Shown here in pieces: positions 32,825 to 44,058 of a stretch of DNA of 64,000 bases. The notes under the pieces are model-generated. The model did no database searches. It worked only from the letters and a program-made list of their open reading frames with translations, and was not told the DNA's origin. Position numbers and translations under genes: made by a program. Position 1 is the stretch's first letter; the number at the start of each line of letters is the position of its first letter. The stretch lies in contig NC_091275.1 of NCBI RefSeq assembly GCF_042100115.1, positions 2,542,001 through 2,606,000 on the forward strand. Direction: 5' to 3'. The stretch comes from Alternaria dauci. Lineage: Eukaryota; Ascomycota; Dothideomycetes; Pleosporales; Pleosporaceae.

Positions 32825-33953
32825 CCACTTTCTACAAATGCGGAGGTAGTAGAGACGAGCAATGGTCTCGTGAACACTCTTCGCGGCATGGCTGGTGACG
32901 CGCCACATAGCTTCAGACCTGGTATGTTGTTTCTTACCCTACCTTACGTTCTCCTTGCTTGATCCTCGCTCGGCTCGCCCCGTCATGCACAGTCACACAT
33001 GCCCTCGATTCTTTGTCCCGAACGTTCCCAGCTGACACACTGTAGCCCACGCCAAAGGCCACCTCCTTACAGGAACTTTCACGCCCAGCGCCATAGCCCC
33101 AACCCTTACAACAGCCCCGCACTTTACACACCCCTCCACACCGATCACCGTGCGCTTCTCTTCCTCCACCGGGTTCCCCAAAATCGCAGACACGGACCCC
33201 AATGCCAATCCACGCGGCATCGCAATTCGATTCCATCTACCTCCCAAAGAAGACGGAAGACGGCAACACACGGATATCATTGCGCATTCGACACCATACT
33301 TCCCCACGCGTACCGGTGCCGAGTTCTTGGAGTTTCTGAAAGCGGCGACGGGGCAGAATACAGGGGAGGCGGTGCCCGAGTTTCTGGGCCGCCACCCGGA
33401 GACGGTCAGGTTCTTGCAGGCGCCGAAGCCTAGTCCGGAGAGCTTTGCGACGGAGAAGTTCTTTGGTGTAAACGCCTTCAAGTTGGTCAAAGAGGGCAAC
33501 ACCACGGTCGTCAGGTACCGCATTGTGCCTACCGCTGGGGAGACGCATCTCGATGCTGAGGCGTTGAAGGAGAAACCCGATTCTTACCTTTTCGATGAGC
33601 TGAATCCACGTCTCCAGTCTGGACCCATTGGGTTCAAGTTGTTGGCTCAGGTTGCGGAGGAAGGTGACGTGACGGACAATGCGACGGAGATTTGGCCTGA
33701 GGAGAGAAAGATTGTTGAATTGGGTGAGATTCAGATTGAGAAGATCGAGGGTGACGAGGAGAGCATCAAGGAGCAGAAGAGCATTATCTTTGATCCTATC
33801 CCGCGAGTAGAGGGAGTAGAGCCAAGTGATGATCCGTTGTTGGAGGTACGCGCCAGCGTTTACCTCATCTCTGGAAAGCAGAGAAGGGCTGTGGAAGAGC
33901 CGGAAAAGGCGGATAGCGTGGTCGCTACTGATGCCGCAGTGGCTGCAACATAA
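32822..33953 (+). CDS. Catalase-related haem peroxidase (SrpA-type small catalase)
   Basis: Exons are 32822-32921 and 33046-33953 (124-nt intron, donor GTATGT, acceptor TGTAG), giving 335 residues, the size of the small catalase-related peroxidases and well below full catalases. The splice creates FRPAHAKGHLLTG with the distal catalytic His35. The conserved NPRGIAIRFH segment follows, and near the C-terminus DPLLEVRASVYLISG contains the proximal haem ligand Tyr306 in RxxxY. Family members use hydrogen or organic peroxides. There is no C-terminal peroxisomal signal (ends AVAAT) and no secretion signal, so a cytosolic location is likely. Confidence 0.92.
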
Positions 33954-36277
33954 AGCTCGTTCTGCATGCCGTTCAGAAGGATGGATAAGAGATTCAGATA
34001 TATATGTCATCTCCAGTATAACTATACGCTTTACACTATCGAGGTTACGTTGTCTTGTGTTTGGAAGTTATGGCTGAGCCACTGTCCTCAGAGACGTTGA
34101 CAGCAGAATTCACTTTGATCCTGTTTGATCCTTCCAAAGATCGGTAGATCACTTCGCGTCCACGCTATGTTTTGCTAAAGTCGACAGTAAAGGCAATGGT
34201 CGCAACATTGCCACTGACCAAATGTGCAGTTCAAGAATAGTTCAGCATGACTCTTTTACATACCTCCTGGCAACCATAGCAGGGCCTTCTAAGTTCTGGT
34301 ATTCTAAACCGGTTGCGGCGTGATATGCAAGGGTGTAGCCATAGCCGTAGTAACAAAGGCGAAGTCGTGTTGCAGCTGATCATCCGATCCTGCACCCAAC
34401 ATTAGGGCTGAGCGAGTACGATCAAAGAAGTGCAGCCGTCTATCCCAAAGTCCCTCGAGGAGTTATATTCAATGGCGCTTTACTGAGTTGAATACGGTAG
34501 TTGTGCCTGGCAATTATGAGGGCATCCCCAGCAATACTTGTGTCTTATTGAGTGACAAAGTATAATATTATGCCATGTCAAGAGCCCTGAATGATATAGG
34601 ATGTGGCTGTCGTCTCGGGTAAATCTGGGGTAAGTTGGACTCAACAGCGGCAAAGAATGATTGCGCCATCAATCGCCAAGCGTCGGGGTTGTCGCATCCT
34701 GCTGATAAGGCTGCGGTGTCTATGCTGTATCGTAATAGCGCGTTATTCAAGCTTTGGACACTGTTCTTTGTCTTATCTTTCCAAGAAGAGGCTTGAAAAC
34801 TTCGCCACGCGTTCATAGTAAGCTTCGTATGAAGAATGCGATTCGCCTCAGGGTCGTGAATGGGTGGGCGATGGCGTATCATGATAGGATTTCATAGGCG
34901 AACGCATTCTTCGTTGCCCATAAATATCGTTCTCAGCCTAGTGACAGGTGTTGCGTGACCAGATGACTGCGCATGGCGGTTGGTGGACTGTGATGCGCTC
35001 TATGATTGGCACACCCGGCAAGCGCTTTCCACATGCTACAGGTATTCAATCATCGCCAGTGCTGAAAGTCCCGTGTCAAGCTCTGGTTGATATTCCAAAG
35101 AAATCCAGCTACCGTTTGCCCGGAAAGGCTTTACCGGAGTGTGCATTGCCGATACAGTAGCGTGAGCAATGACTGTGATGTGATGGGATGCGGTACGCCA
35201 TGGTCTTACATTTCCTGGCTATTCATATCGCCCGGATCCAGCTAGTGGGCTACGAGGACTCTTTGTTCAGTGATGGCGATGTGCAGGTGAACTTGGAGGA
35301 CGGAACGTGCGTCAGAAGAGCTGCCAAATGAGATGAAAGTGGAGCTGCGGGGAAAGATGACATGTTATCTTGGCACCTCCCACGTCAAGCTCTCGACAAC
35401 ACTGCCTTCCAGGTCACAGACCCTATTGGCAAGTTTCGCATGCCATGGATCATATGCTGCCATCAGTTTTGAGAATGGCAGTCTGCCTGTACGCCATTTT
35501 CTCAGGGTCTCGATCTGTGGACGCCAGTTCACAGAGGCTGTTGCCAAAAGTAGCTACTGCTGCAAATATCGTTCTTTACAAGCAAGGCCGTGCTAGTGAG
35601 ACATATACTGGAGTATCGAAGGTAGGATGGTAGCGGGTGACTGTACTTTTCCAATTCACTTCTAATCGCATACCTTCTACGCACGCGCAGTGTACTGACG
35701 TGCTACTCTCGTGCACAACACTCCGTTTGTGTGAAAACATCCTCACGACCCATCTCAGTTGTCCAATTTTGTCCGCACCTTTTTCATCCCTCTTCAGGCT
35801 TTGCACAACGTGGTGCGTAAGGGTTTCGTGTCCTTCGCTAAGCGCGTTGTACGCCGATTTAACAAGCGTCCTACATTGTCACAGGCGGAGAAGCCCACAT
35901 TCTGGACTACGCTCACCGTCTGAGCTGCATGGATCCCGCGATCCTGCGTTGTTCAATCAAGTCGCTTTCACTGTTGAGGATCATTCGATCCCAAGAACTG
36001 CACTACCCAAAAGGGGACTGCGGCCACTCTCACGTCGTACGACTTATCCCTGTCTGTCCATATATCGATTGCACCGATTATTTGCGGTCGCAAGTCCCGT
36101 TTCATTGAGGCGGTCAGAGACATCAAAGGAATTCAAGCATATGGACTAGTATCTCGATGGAACACTCAGTTACTATTAGTCCCACCATCACCCTAGTACA
36201 ACATCAAGTCTCTCTGATCTCAGCGCGATACCCATACCCTCACGAGCAACGGTACGCCTTTATAACGGCCTCACAGC
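33954..36277. other. 2.3-kb gene-poor stretch
   Basis: Apart from one possible orphan gene (34568-34882), frames are short or unconvincing, including 35637-36149, which is Ser/Arg/Leu-rich without motifs. No tRNA or 5S gene found by eye. Confidence 0.45.
34568..34882 (-). CDS. Possible orphan small protein, 104 residues
   Basis: ATG-initiated intronless frame in a gene-poor stretch. The product looks like a helical protein: TKLTMNAWRSFQASSW, then TKNSVQSLNNALLRYSI, then NPDAWRLMAQSFFAAVE. No signal peptide, membrane segment or known domain. A TATA-like ATATTTAT lies about 40 bases upstream. It could instead be the last exon of a longer gene. Confidence 0.35.
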   Translation of the reverse strand: MIRHRPPIHDPEANRILHTKLTMNAWRSFQASSWKDKTKNSVQSLNNALLRYSIDTAALSAGCDNPDAWRLMAQSFFAAVESNLPQIYPRRQPHPISFRALDMA

Positions 36278-37950
36278 ATGATTACCTCCTTCTCCCATAG
36301 TAGAGACAATGCTATCGTTATCGCCACACGAACAGCATCCGGGCTTTCCGTCATCGGTTCGGCATTCATCGTTAGCACTTTTGTCTATTTCCCATTCTTC
36401 AGAAAACGTATGTTGTTCTGCTTGATCTCATTTCTAGGGCTAACCATACATAGCTATCAATCGTCTGGTATTCTTCGCGACTTTCGGCAACATCTTGACT
36501 AACATAGCAACCTTGATGTCAATCGCAGTGTTACCGAAAGGCTCAGAACCTCCATCCAGCCTGTGCGAGTTTCAGGGGCTACTCATCCAGTGGTTTCTGG
36601 TTTCAGATTCTCTCTTCTGTTTATCAATGGCTACGAATGTATTTCTGGTCTTCTTCTACGGGTACGACGCTCAGCAACTCCGTCATCTAGAGAAGTGGTA
36701 CATCGGATGTAGTTATGGAGTTCCGGCAGTGCCAGTTCTTGCGTACTTCATCCTGAATAGGACTGGACATCAGGTCATCGGGGCAGCAACACTTTGGTGC
36801 TGGGTAGCGTCTGATGTCGAGTGGATGCGCATTGCGTTCTTCTACGCTCCTACCTGGTATGTCTTGCCCTCATCATGTCTTTCCCTCATCATGTCTTTCC
36901 CTCATCATGTCTTTCCCTCATCATGTCTTTCCCTCATCATGTCTTGCCCTCATCATGTCAAGCGTCACTGATATTTCTAGGGTCGTCATCACTGCGACTA
37001 TCAGCATCTACGTTATTACTGGCTACCGGATTTGGAGAAAACGAGTTGAACTACGATCAGTTTCTCGCGGCTCGGACCAATTCCTACGCAACCATCCATT
37101 GACTGTACGTACGCATGATGCTGTACAGGGTTCTTTACTCGGCATGAACAACATTGTGGTAACGACACAGATCAAATGCGATGTTCAGACGGACGATACA
37201 ATCTCCCGCGCGGTGTCTTCCGAGCTGGACCAAAACTCCATCAGTTCTTTCGCAAGCAACCGGTTGCTTTCTAAGCCCAGCGGGATCAACGATCTAGCCG
37301 CGGAACTACCACTAGCCCCTGTTCCTATCTGCACGACTAGAATCTCCACCGAGGACATCGAAGCCCAGCAAACTCTGCAATCGGGCACAGCCACAAAAAC
37401 TGGGTACAGGGCAACTGTCGTTGCCACAAGTCCTACAGTGGGCACGACAGTGACACCAACTACACTATCCAAATCGCGTCCTGCTATCAAGCGGACTGCT
37501 GAAGGACATGCTGCAGCAATGGCCTACTTGCATGTCGCCTTCCTTATGTTTCTGGCCCTGTTTGTTGTTTGGTTGCCCAGTAGTATCAACCGCATGTACC
37601 AGTTCACGAGGAACCGCCCAAGCTTCGCTCTGAACATCATCTCAGCCATCGTCTTACCGCTACAAGGCGCCTGGAATGCCACTATATACATTGTCACTAC
37701 CCGTACTGAGTGCAGACAAGCCTGGAGTATGGTAATGTCTAAGCTCAGTGGCAAGCCAAGACAAGACCGAACACCACGAAACAAATATTGCAAGAGACCG
37801 ATGACGAGCTCGCATGACACACGTGAATCTGCTGTCGGTATTGCTTTAGATGATTTCCTCAAACAGAGTGTTCATGTTCGTCACTCTGAGGCGTCAAATC
37901 ACGATGAGGTGGAGGATGTCGAAGCCCGACGGGATCGAGCGTCATGGTGA
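36278..37950 (+). CDS. cAMP-receptor-like G protein-coupled receptor
   Basis: Exons are 36278-36407, 36454-36856 and 36981-37950 (introns 46 and 124 nt), giving 500 residues. Seven membrane segments can be placed: about 14-37, then NRLVFFATFGNILTNIATLMS, LLIQWFLVSDSLFCLSMATN, YGVPAVPVLAYFIL, the joined VVITATISIYVITGY, AAMAYLHVAFLMFLALFVVW (from about 356) and LNIISAIVLPLQGAWNATIY (from about 394). The style matches the Dictyostelium cAR-like fungal class (GprH-type). The loop between segments 5 and 6 is about 150 residues, Ser/Thr-rich, a usual place for G-protein coupling and phosphorylation. The second intron is occupied by a 16-bp tandem array; retention would truncate the receptor after segment 4. 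Ligand unknown. Confidence 0.82.
36861..36956 (+). repeat. 16-bp minisatellite, six units, inside an intron
   Basis: Six contiguous units of gtctttccctcatcat (the first and last have G at position 6) occupy 96 of the 124 intron bases of the GPCR gene. The unit is pyrimidine-rich and has no AG, so it creates no false acceptor. Confidence 0.95.
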
Positions 37951-38281
37951 TCCGTCGATATTTACTCACCTCGTGGTGCTACTGTAGCGCTCTATCAGTG
38001 TAACAGTATTTGGATATACTCAAATCTGATCTTTCGTTTTTTGTACACTCATTTCCACAGAGGTATCTACAATTACCAATTACGCATTTGGTCTCTCTGT
38101 TATGGCTTCGTCTGCTTTGACGACTCCAGTTTATCTTTTGGTGTGAAATGATGATGCAATAATTGGGTATACGATGTTGTATCAGACGCAGTAATACCAA
38201 TGTGTCTTGGTGTACGTAGCTATGTTGGTCATGATCTCTGATCAATTAATGTAAATATATGAAGCACCATGACCTCTTGAA
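37951..38281. other. Intergenic between convergent genes
   Basis: AT-rich 3' flanks of the GPCR and Vps62-like genes; no frame of note. Confidence 0.5.
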
Positions 38282-39479
38282 TCACCCAACGATCTTATCT
38301 CGACCCCTTACAACACTATCCATGCCCATTTTCCTCGGCACGAGGATGCTCCTTAGAATACAGAGCTTCCCGTTATCCGGACAAATCTTCTCCCTGTTAA
38401 GCTGTTTATCGGCTGGACCGGTCGGACCACCACTGTATTTCGCCTGCCCAAACAGCTTAACCTGTCTCTTATCACTCTCGGGGTACTCTTCGTCGCCCCA
38501 CCTACCCTTGAAGTTCAACCACGCTGTAGGTGTCTGACCATCGTATGCCGTGAAAGCGTTGTTGCCAGCATTGAACTTGTAAAAGTTGGCCGATAGCACC
38601 GGATCCCACATTACGCCTTTGTCAGTGTAGTCTTCCAGGACGCCGCCAGGAAGATTGAGATTGGGGATTGTGTGGTCATGGGTACCAGACATGGCGTAGT
38701 TAGCATGCGAGCCTCTGGAGGAGTAGGCAATGGGTCTATCGCCAGATTTTTCGACAGTGTTGTAGCGGAAGGCTTGGCCGTTGGCATGTTGAGAGTACCA
38801 GATTGCTTGGGGAGAGCCGTTCTGAAAACGGACCATGACGTGTTCCCAGTCGCCTACATGGTTACCTGGAGATATTGGGTTAGAGCTCGGTCCAGTTGTA
38901 TTGGGAAAAGGGGGTGGAAACGTACCGAAGTTGAGTTGGCTCCATCCAAGTACGTTACCGCCGTAGTTGTAGGCATAGAAGTACATGTAGAATGCATCGA
39001 CGTTGCCATTTCCCTTGTCGTTCACGATGATAGCCGCGGTAGTTGCTCCTTCGGTCTTTCCTTGCCCGTTGGGTTTTGTGCCCTTGATCCATGTGGGATC
39101 CTTGGTCACATCATCATTTGACGTGAGCCAGACATCGCTACCCATCTGGTCGAGGTTGGATGTAGTCAGGGGGTTTGAAGGGCCGGGAACCTCATTGAAG
39201 TTTACGCGCGGAGTCGTGTTATCCAGGAAGGTTTGTATGTCGGTGGGAAAGTATGTATCCTCTGAGTGGAGGTAGACGATTGGCGCTAAGGATGGATTCG
39301 TCAATTTCGGTACACAGCAGTAGACAGATCAAGGATTCTGGGCTTCAAGGTTGCTTACCGTATTTGAGTACATAGTCTGGGACACCATTTGGTGTCTGCC
39401 TTTCCTGCAAAGTAAGTGGCGCGCAGTTGACCAAAGGCACAACCATCGTAGCCAAAGCAACGAGCGATCTCGTAACCAT
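38282..39479 (-). CDS. Secreted Vps62-like protein (DUF946 family)
   Basis: Exon 1 is 39479-39359 and exon 2 is 39285-38282 (73-nt intron, donor GTAAGC, acceptor TTAG), giving 374 residues. Exon 1 supplies a signal peptide (MVTRSLVALATMVVPLVNCA), and the splice forms DYVLKYAPIVYLHSEDTYFP, the conserved opening of this family. Other family marks are FYAYNYGGNVLGW, HVGDWEHVMVRF and YSSRGSHANY. Relatives include yeast Vps62/Tda6, linked to vacuolar sorting, but the biochemical function is unknown; the HVGDWEH and SRGSHANYA segments recur in plant and fungal members. Without the added exon the frame would begin at a TTG. Confidence 0.9.
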
Positions 39480-40137
39480 TGTGCCGTCTTTCTAGTGTAT
39501 AATGAGAGGAGTAAATGCCAACAAGATCAGTGTTTGATTGCGCATCGCAGCCCATATCATGGACCAACTGTTTCTTATACCAACGCCTACACCCAGCTGA
39601 CTGTCAACTCGCCTTCCTCAGCTGCCACCAAACTGACCATTTACCCATCCATTCTCCTTCCTCATCAGTCGCGTCCTAGCGACAGTTTGTTTATGCATGG
39701 CAGTCATACCCTCAATAATTCGCCTATGTACCCGACTGGTAATCAGCTGCCCCTGCCAATAGTCGGGAAGGCCGACACACGTGCGAACATGTTTGATGGG
39801 TGACCAAAAGGAACGTTCGAATTAACTGGAGTTGACAGTGGGTGTGGCTTGGATGATTGGTTGTCGAGCGCTAGGGCCCTGATAGCGAGCCGGTCGTGGC
39901 GATCGACGTGGCAGGGATGCACCGAGTTGATAGGGTGAAGGCTAAAGTGATCTGCTTCTGAAACATGATGTTCAGGTGTCAAGGCCGTTATTGGCGAAGA
40001 TGCAAATGCGATAGGATGCGATGGCAAACACCATGCAGGAGTTGTGCGAGGTGCTGCATAGGATTGCTCCCTGTGCTTGGCTGAACATGCAGACGAAGGT
40101 GCTGTTCAAAACCACTCTCATATTCTACAGCCAGCGC
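39480..40137. other. Intergenic, nothing recognised
   Basis: Vps62-like gene promoter and 3' flank of the TPR gene; short opposing frames only. Confidence 0.5.
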
Positions 40138-41880
40138 CTAGAATACAAATGTTCGCGCGTACTTGCGGTCCATTTCAGCATACTCCTCCTTGAGCATCCT
40201 GCTTCTAAGCTTGTTCAGCCGAAGAACCACGCCCTCTTCTTCGCCCTCCAAGTCTTCCACTTCCTCATCCAGGTCCTTCGTGCCCTTGATCTTCCACACT
40301 AGTCCCTGCAGACCCCCGCTCTTCGCGTGATCGCGTTTCTCGCGTGCCTCAGCAGCTAGGTATGTCATGATCTTCCCCCATGACTCAAGACCAACTTCTT
40401 CGCACTTTTCGCACTTCTTGCGGAGGTCGTCGTTTGCGCGTATGGGCTCGAGCGACTGCGCAAGCTTGGACGTAGAGACAGCGTCACGCACCCAAGAGAG
40501 ACCTTGTTGGCGCTGACCAGATGAGCTGCCAGCTGTCGCAAAGAGGATCTCACCGATGTAGTTCTTCAAGGCGGCTTCTTCGCAGCGATCACTTTCTTTC
40601 CGGCGAAGTGGTTCGTCACCAGACGGTGGCACCTCCGGGTAGTCGGGTTCGCGCAGCAAACTGAATAGAGTGCCGACAAGACTGTTGTCTTTTTTAGTTT
40701 GTGTCAGAGGGACACGATCCTCTTCTGCTTCGATGCGAGCACGAAGCAAGGAAATGAATATCGGAAGCGCAGACGTGACTCTTCGTTGCTCTGCTAAGAA
40801 CGTAGCCAAGTTTGTCGCGGCATAGACAATGTTTGGTGTTATTGCTTCTTTTGGTGCTGTAGATGAAAGAATGCCACTGTCACGATCGATAACCGCTGAA
40901 GGGTCGGGTGTCGGGAGACCCGCGATGGCAATGTCGAGTGCCCACCTGTACATTTCCTCCGCAGAATCTGGAAGCTTTCGGAAGCTGAGCCAGTCTGCGT
41001 AGCTTAATGCAGCGGATAGTCGCTGGTATGTAGTGAAACCCTTCGAGGTAATTATCTTGAGGTAAAACGTTTCTGGTGCTTCCGCTGCAGGTGTGCGATG
41101 CTCCTCATCTGGGGGCTCGGGCATACCCGGGAGGACAGCCTTTGGTCGTGGATTCGAGGGTGATTGAATAAACTCTGGTGCCCAAACATTTCTCCTCCAC
41201 TTGTCCGTTACCCATCCGTCTAGTCTTTCGGCAGCATTGCCCATGCCCATTAGAACTTCATAGTATCCTTGCCGCCACTCCTCGCTCTTTGCAGTCAGAT
41301 CGAAGCCTGCCTTGCCTAGCCCAGGCACTAGTATTCCTCCTTCTTCCTGATCCATCAAACCCGCGCCATCCTTGTTGGGGTTCTCCAGTCGGTTCAGCGC
41401 ATATTCCAGCTCCGAGTAAACCCGCGCCCAGTTTGGGAAACCCTCTTCCTCGTTATTCTCGGGCACCTGCCACCACTTTCCCCTCCTGAACCTGAACCTC
41501 GTGATCAGGCTCCACTCATGGGGCGACGGAAAGGCCCGCTCTTGTTGCTCGCTCAATATGCCCAGACTCGCGATGCTGACACATGACGAGAGGAGAAAGA
41601 TGAGAATGCTGTAACGCACACTCAGTTTTGCCGTCTCTTTTATGAACTTCTTGTGGTTTGCGCTGATGGAGAATAGACGTTGTAGTTGGCCATTGGAGAG
41701 GTGCTGGCCGGAGGGGTACAGGAACGGTAGCTGTGGCCGCGGCGAGCCTTGGTGCGCGACGAGGAATTGGCGGGGGTGTCTATACGAAAACTGGCGCGGA
41801 CGTGGACGGTCGGAGGGGCGAGTTGTCGGAGGCCTCAGTGAGCCCTGTGGAAGCTTTGTTCGATGCGCCGGTGGTCGCAT
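40138..41880 (-). CDS. Mitochondrial membrane protein with TPR-like helices
   Basis: A 580-residue intronless product. The N-terminal 75 residues are rich in Arg, Pro and Ser with almost no acidic residues, as in a mitochondrial presequence. A single membrane segment follows (SILIFLLSSCVSIASLGIL, about 91-109), then a helical region with TPR-like pairs (LSYADWLSFRKLPDSAEEMY, YAATNLATFLAEQRRVTSAL). This layout resembles Mgr3-type adaptors of the mitochondrial i-AAA protease, but that is inference from architecture. Such proteins are sometimes mislabelled as sugar permeases; one membrane segment rules that out. It starts 161 bp from the Nop6-like gene on the other strand. Confidence 0.75.
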   Translation of the reverse strand: MRPPAHRTKLPQGSLRPPTTRPSDRPRPRQFSYRHPRQFLVAHQGSPRPQLPFLYPSGQHLSNGQLQRLFSISANHKKFIKETAKLSVRYSILIFLLSSCVSIASLGILSEQQERAFPSPHEWSLITRFRFRRGKWWQVPENNEEEGFPNWARVYSELEYALNRLENPNKDGAGLMDQEEGGILVPGLGKAGFDLTAKSEEWRQGYYEVLMGMGNAAERLDGWVTDKWRRNVWAPEFIQSPSNPRPKAVLPGMPEPPDEEHRTPAAEAPETFYLKIITSKGFTTYQRLSAALSYADWLSFRKLPDSAEEMYRWALDIAIAGLPTPDPSAVIDRDSGILSSTAPKEAITPNIVYAATNLATFLAEQRRVTSALPIFISLLRARIEAEEDRVPLTQTKKDNSLVGTLFSLLREPDYPEVPPSGDEPLRRKESDRCEEAALKNYIGEILFATAGSSSGQRQQGLSWVRDAVSTSKLAQSLEPIRANDDLRKKCEKCEEVGLESWGKIMTYLAAEAREKRDHAKSGGLQGLVWKIKGTKDLDEEVEDLEGEEEGVVLRLNKLRSRMLKEEYAEMDRKYARTFVF

Positions 41881-42041
41881 TATGGCTTGCGGCCAAAATA
41901 CTGATGCTCAAGGTGCGCGTTCCAGCCGTGGTTTCACGCGCCAAGACTACTCTACTCTGACCGCCCCGGCAGAAAAGTTGAGAATCTCCATTCTCGTTTC
42001 GCGACGCTCCTAGTTATCTACAACATTTTTGCGCGCCCACC
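41881..42041. promoter_or_regulatory. 161-bp bidirectional promoter
   Basis: Separates the divergent starts of the mitochondrial TPR gene (minus) and the Nop6-like gene (plus). Both leaders and both promoters must fit in this space. No site assigned. Confidence 0.55.
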
Positions 42042-43521
42042 ATGTCCAAGTCTAAGATTGATGCCCCCGAGAAGAAGCGCAAGCGCGACGCCGAGGTCGC
42101 TGAAGATGCACCAAAGAAGTCCAAAAAATCCAAGAACACCGAAGATGTCCAGGATGCGCCAGCCGATGCGACTGAGGTGAAGAAGGAAAAGAAGGACAAA
42201 AAGGACAGGAAGTCCAAGAAGTCCAAGGACAACGTTGACACATCGGCCATCGACGATGCACTAGAAGACGCGAAGAAGGACAAGAAGGACAAGAAGGAAA
42301 AGAAATCGAAAAAGTCCAAGAAGTCCAAGGATGCCGATGCATCTGAGGACGCGCCAGAGGCTGAGCTCATTGACGAGATGAAGTCTTCTGAGAACTTTAT
42401 CACCGTCAATGACGATGAGCCGATGCCCGATGCCACCGAAGACGCTCCTGCGAAGAAGGAAAAGAAGGACAAGAAGGACAAGAAGGATAAGAAGGACAAG
42501 AAATCCAAGAAGAGCAAGGATGCTGCCGTTCCTGAGGACACACCTATGGAAGATGCAGCTGAAGATACCCTGGCCGAAACCAACGGGGTAGATGCCGAGT
42601 CCAAGGCTGAGAAGAAGGAAAAGAAAAAGGAGAAGAAGGAGAAGAAGGACAAAAAAGAAAAGAAGGCGAAGAAGGCAGCGGAAGCAGCGACGAACGGCGA
42701 AACCTCGGCTGAGGAGCCCAAGGCTGAGACCAACGGCAACGCCACTGCAGAAGGCGCAGAAGTAGAAGTCGAGGGTGGTGAGGAAGTCGAGGTAGAAGGA
42801 GAGGAAGCCCAAGCCGCAATCGAGGCTAATAAGGGCCGCTTCATCGTCTTTGTCGGTATGTGCTGTGTATGATCCACCTGCTACAACCTATCTAACACGA
42901 TTTTACCAGGCAACCTTCCCTACAGCGCTACGAAAGAGCAAATCGAGAAGCATTTCGAAAAGATCAAGCCTACCGATATCCGTCTCCGTACATACAAGGG
43001 CACAGAGAAGTTCATGGGGACATGCTTCGTCGAATTCGACCGCTACGACCGTATGGTGACGTGCTTGAAGAAGTACCATCACTCCGTCTTCCCCGATCCT
43101 AAGAAGAAGGAGGGCAGGAAGATCAATGTTGAGTTGAGGTAGAATTCCCTTTGCGCGCCTATTTCAGCCTCATCGCCACAGCCCCGAAGAAACACAACTC
43201 AAGAAACTAAGACACGTGCTGACCCTACCCTACAGTGCAGGAGGCGGCGGCAATAGCGAAGCCCGCAAAACCAAGATCGCAGCGAAGAACGAGAAGCTGC
43301 ACGACGAGCGCGCCCGCGACCGCGTCAAGAAGACCGAAGTCGAAATGAAGCAGAACGAGCGCAAGCAGAAGAAGGAAGCCAAGTCAGGCAAGAAGGGTGG
43401 TGACGATGCAGAGACTGCTGAGCCTGAGCAAGCCGATGAGGCTAGTACTTTTGGCATGAACCCGGCGCGTTTGGCTATGATGCAGGGGCCTGAGCGCCCC
43501 CAGCACAGGTCAAGATACTAA
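42042..43521 (+). CDS. NOP6: Nop6-like nucleolar RRM protein
   Basis: Nop6 is an RNA-binding factor of early small-subunit ribosome biogenesis. Exons are 42042-42855, 42910-43138 and 43236-43521 (introns 54 and 97 nt), giving 442 residues. Residues 1-265 are a disordered Lys/Asp/Glu tract with repeated KKEKKDKKDKKDKK-type blocks separated by acidic spacers. An RRM occupies about 266-345: the first splice restores FIVFVGNLPYSATKEQIEKH (RNP2), and RNP1 is MGTCFVEF near 308. The C-terminus is a basic helix (ARDRVKKTEVEMKQNERKQK) ending in NPARLAMMQGPERPQHRSRY. The start is the ATG in CACCATGT. The N-terminus is longer than in yeast Nop6 (225 residues). Confidence 0.88.
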
Positions 43522-44058
43522 GGGATGGCTGAGTCAGAAGCGATGAGATGGGGCGTTCATCTATGAGCCATTTTGCTTATAGATGTGTTTGTTGGTTACA
43601 CGAGTTGATTTATACACGATTTGAGTTCGGGGCTTGGCCTCATCTCATAATACCATAGTTGTGAATCTTTGGAAAACGCTGGACTGATAATGTTGCAAGA
43701 TAGACACGACTACATGGAGTGGAACAAGAGGGTCAGGAAGTAAAACAGCTTTGCGATAAACACTGTGAATCAAGAGCGTAATGCCTACATCCTAGCACTA
43801 GCAGTTTTAGCAAATCAGCACGCTGCAAAATGGTCTTGTGTCACCGCTCTCAGTCGAAATCATAAATATTTCATTCATGCATCTCTAGTGCTGAGTAAGG
43901 TGGTAGTCTAAAGGAGTGACAAAGAATCGAAAGGTGCCGTCATTCCACCCGTGTTAACAACATTACAATCGTAAAGAACGCTACATGTTTAGACTTTTGT
44001 GTGACATTCAATCCCGTTAGCCCCAGTGCTAGTTTCCGACATACTGTAGTTTTCGGAC
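43522..44058. other. Intergenic between convergent genes
   Basis: 3' flanks of the Nop6-like and Ser/Thr-rich genes; no frame of note. Confidence 0.5.

Noticed and set aside
35637..36149. 170-codon frame before the GPCR
   Set aside because: Compositionally like translated non-coding sequence (Ser/Arg/Leu/Cys), starts in intergenic sequence and has no domain.
36495..36971. Separate gene ending inside the minisatellite
   Set aside because: It is exon 2 of the GPCR read into the intron; splicing at 36857 and 36980 continues the receptor with a fifth membrane segment.
40138..41880. Sugar permease label for the TPR-like protein
   Set aside because: Only one membrane segment and an N-terminal presequence-like region; no transporter architecture.
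42014..42877. 287-codon open frame on the minus strand opposite the Nop6-like gene
   Set aside because: It is the antisense of Lys/Asp/Glu codon repeats, giving Ser/Phe/Leu low complexity; the plus strand has an RRM, introns and a good start.
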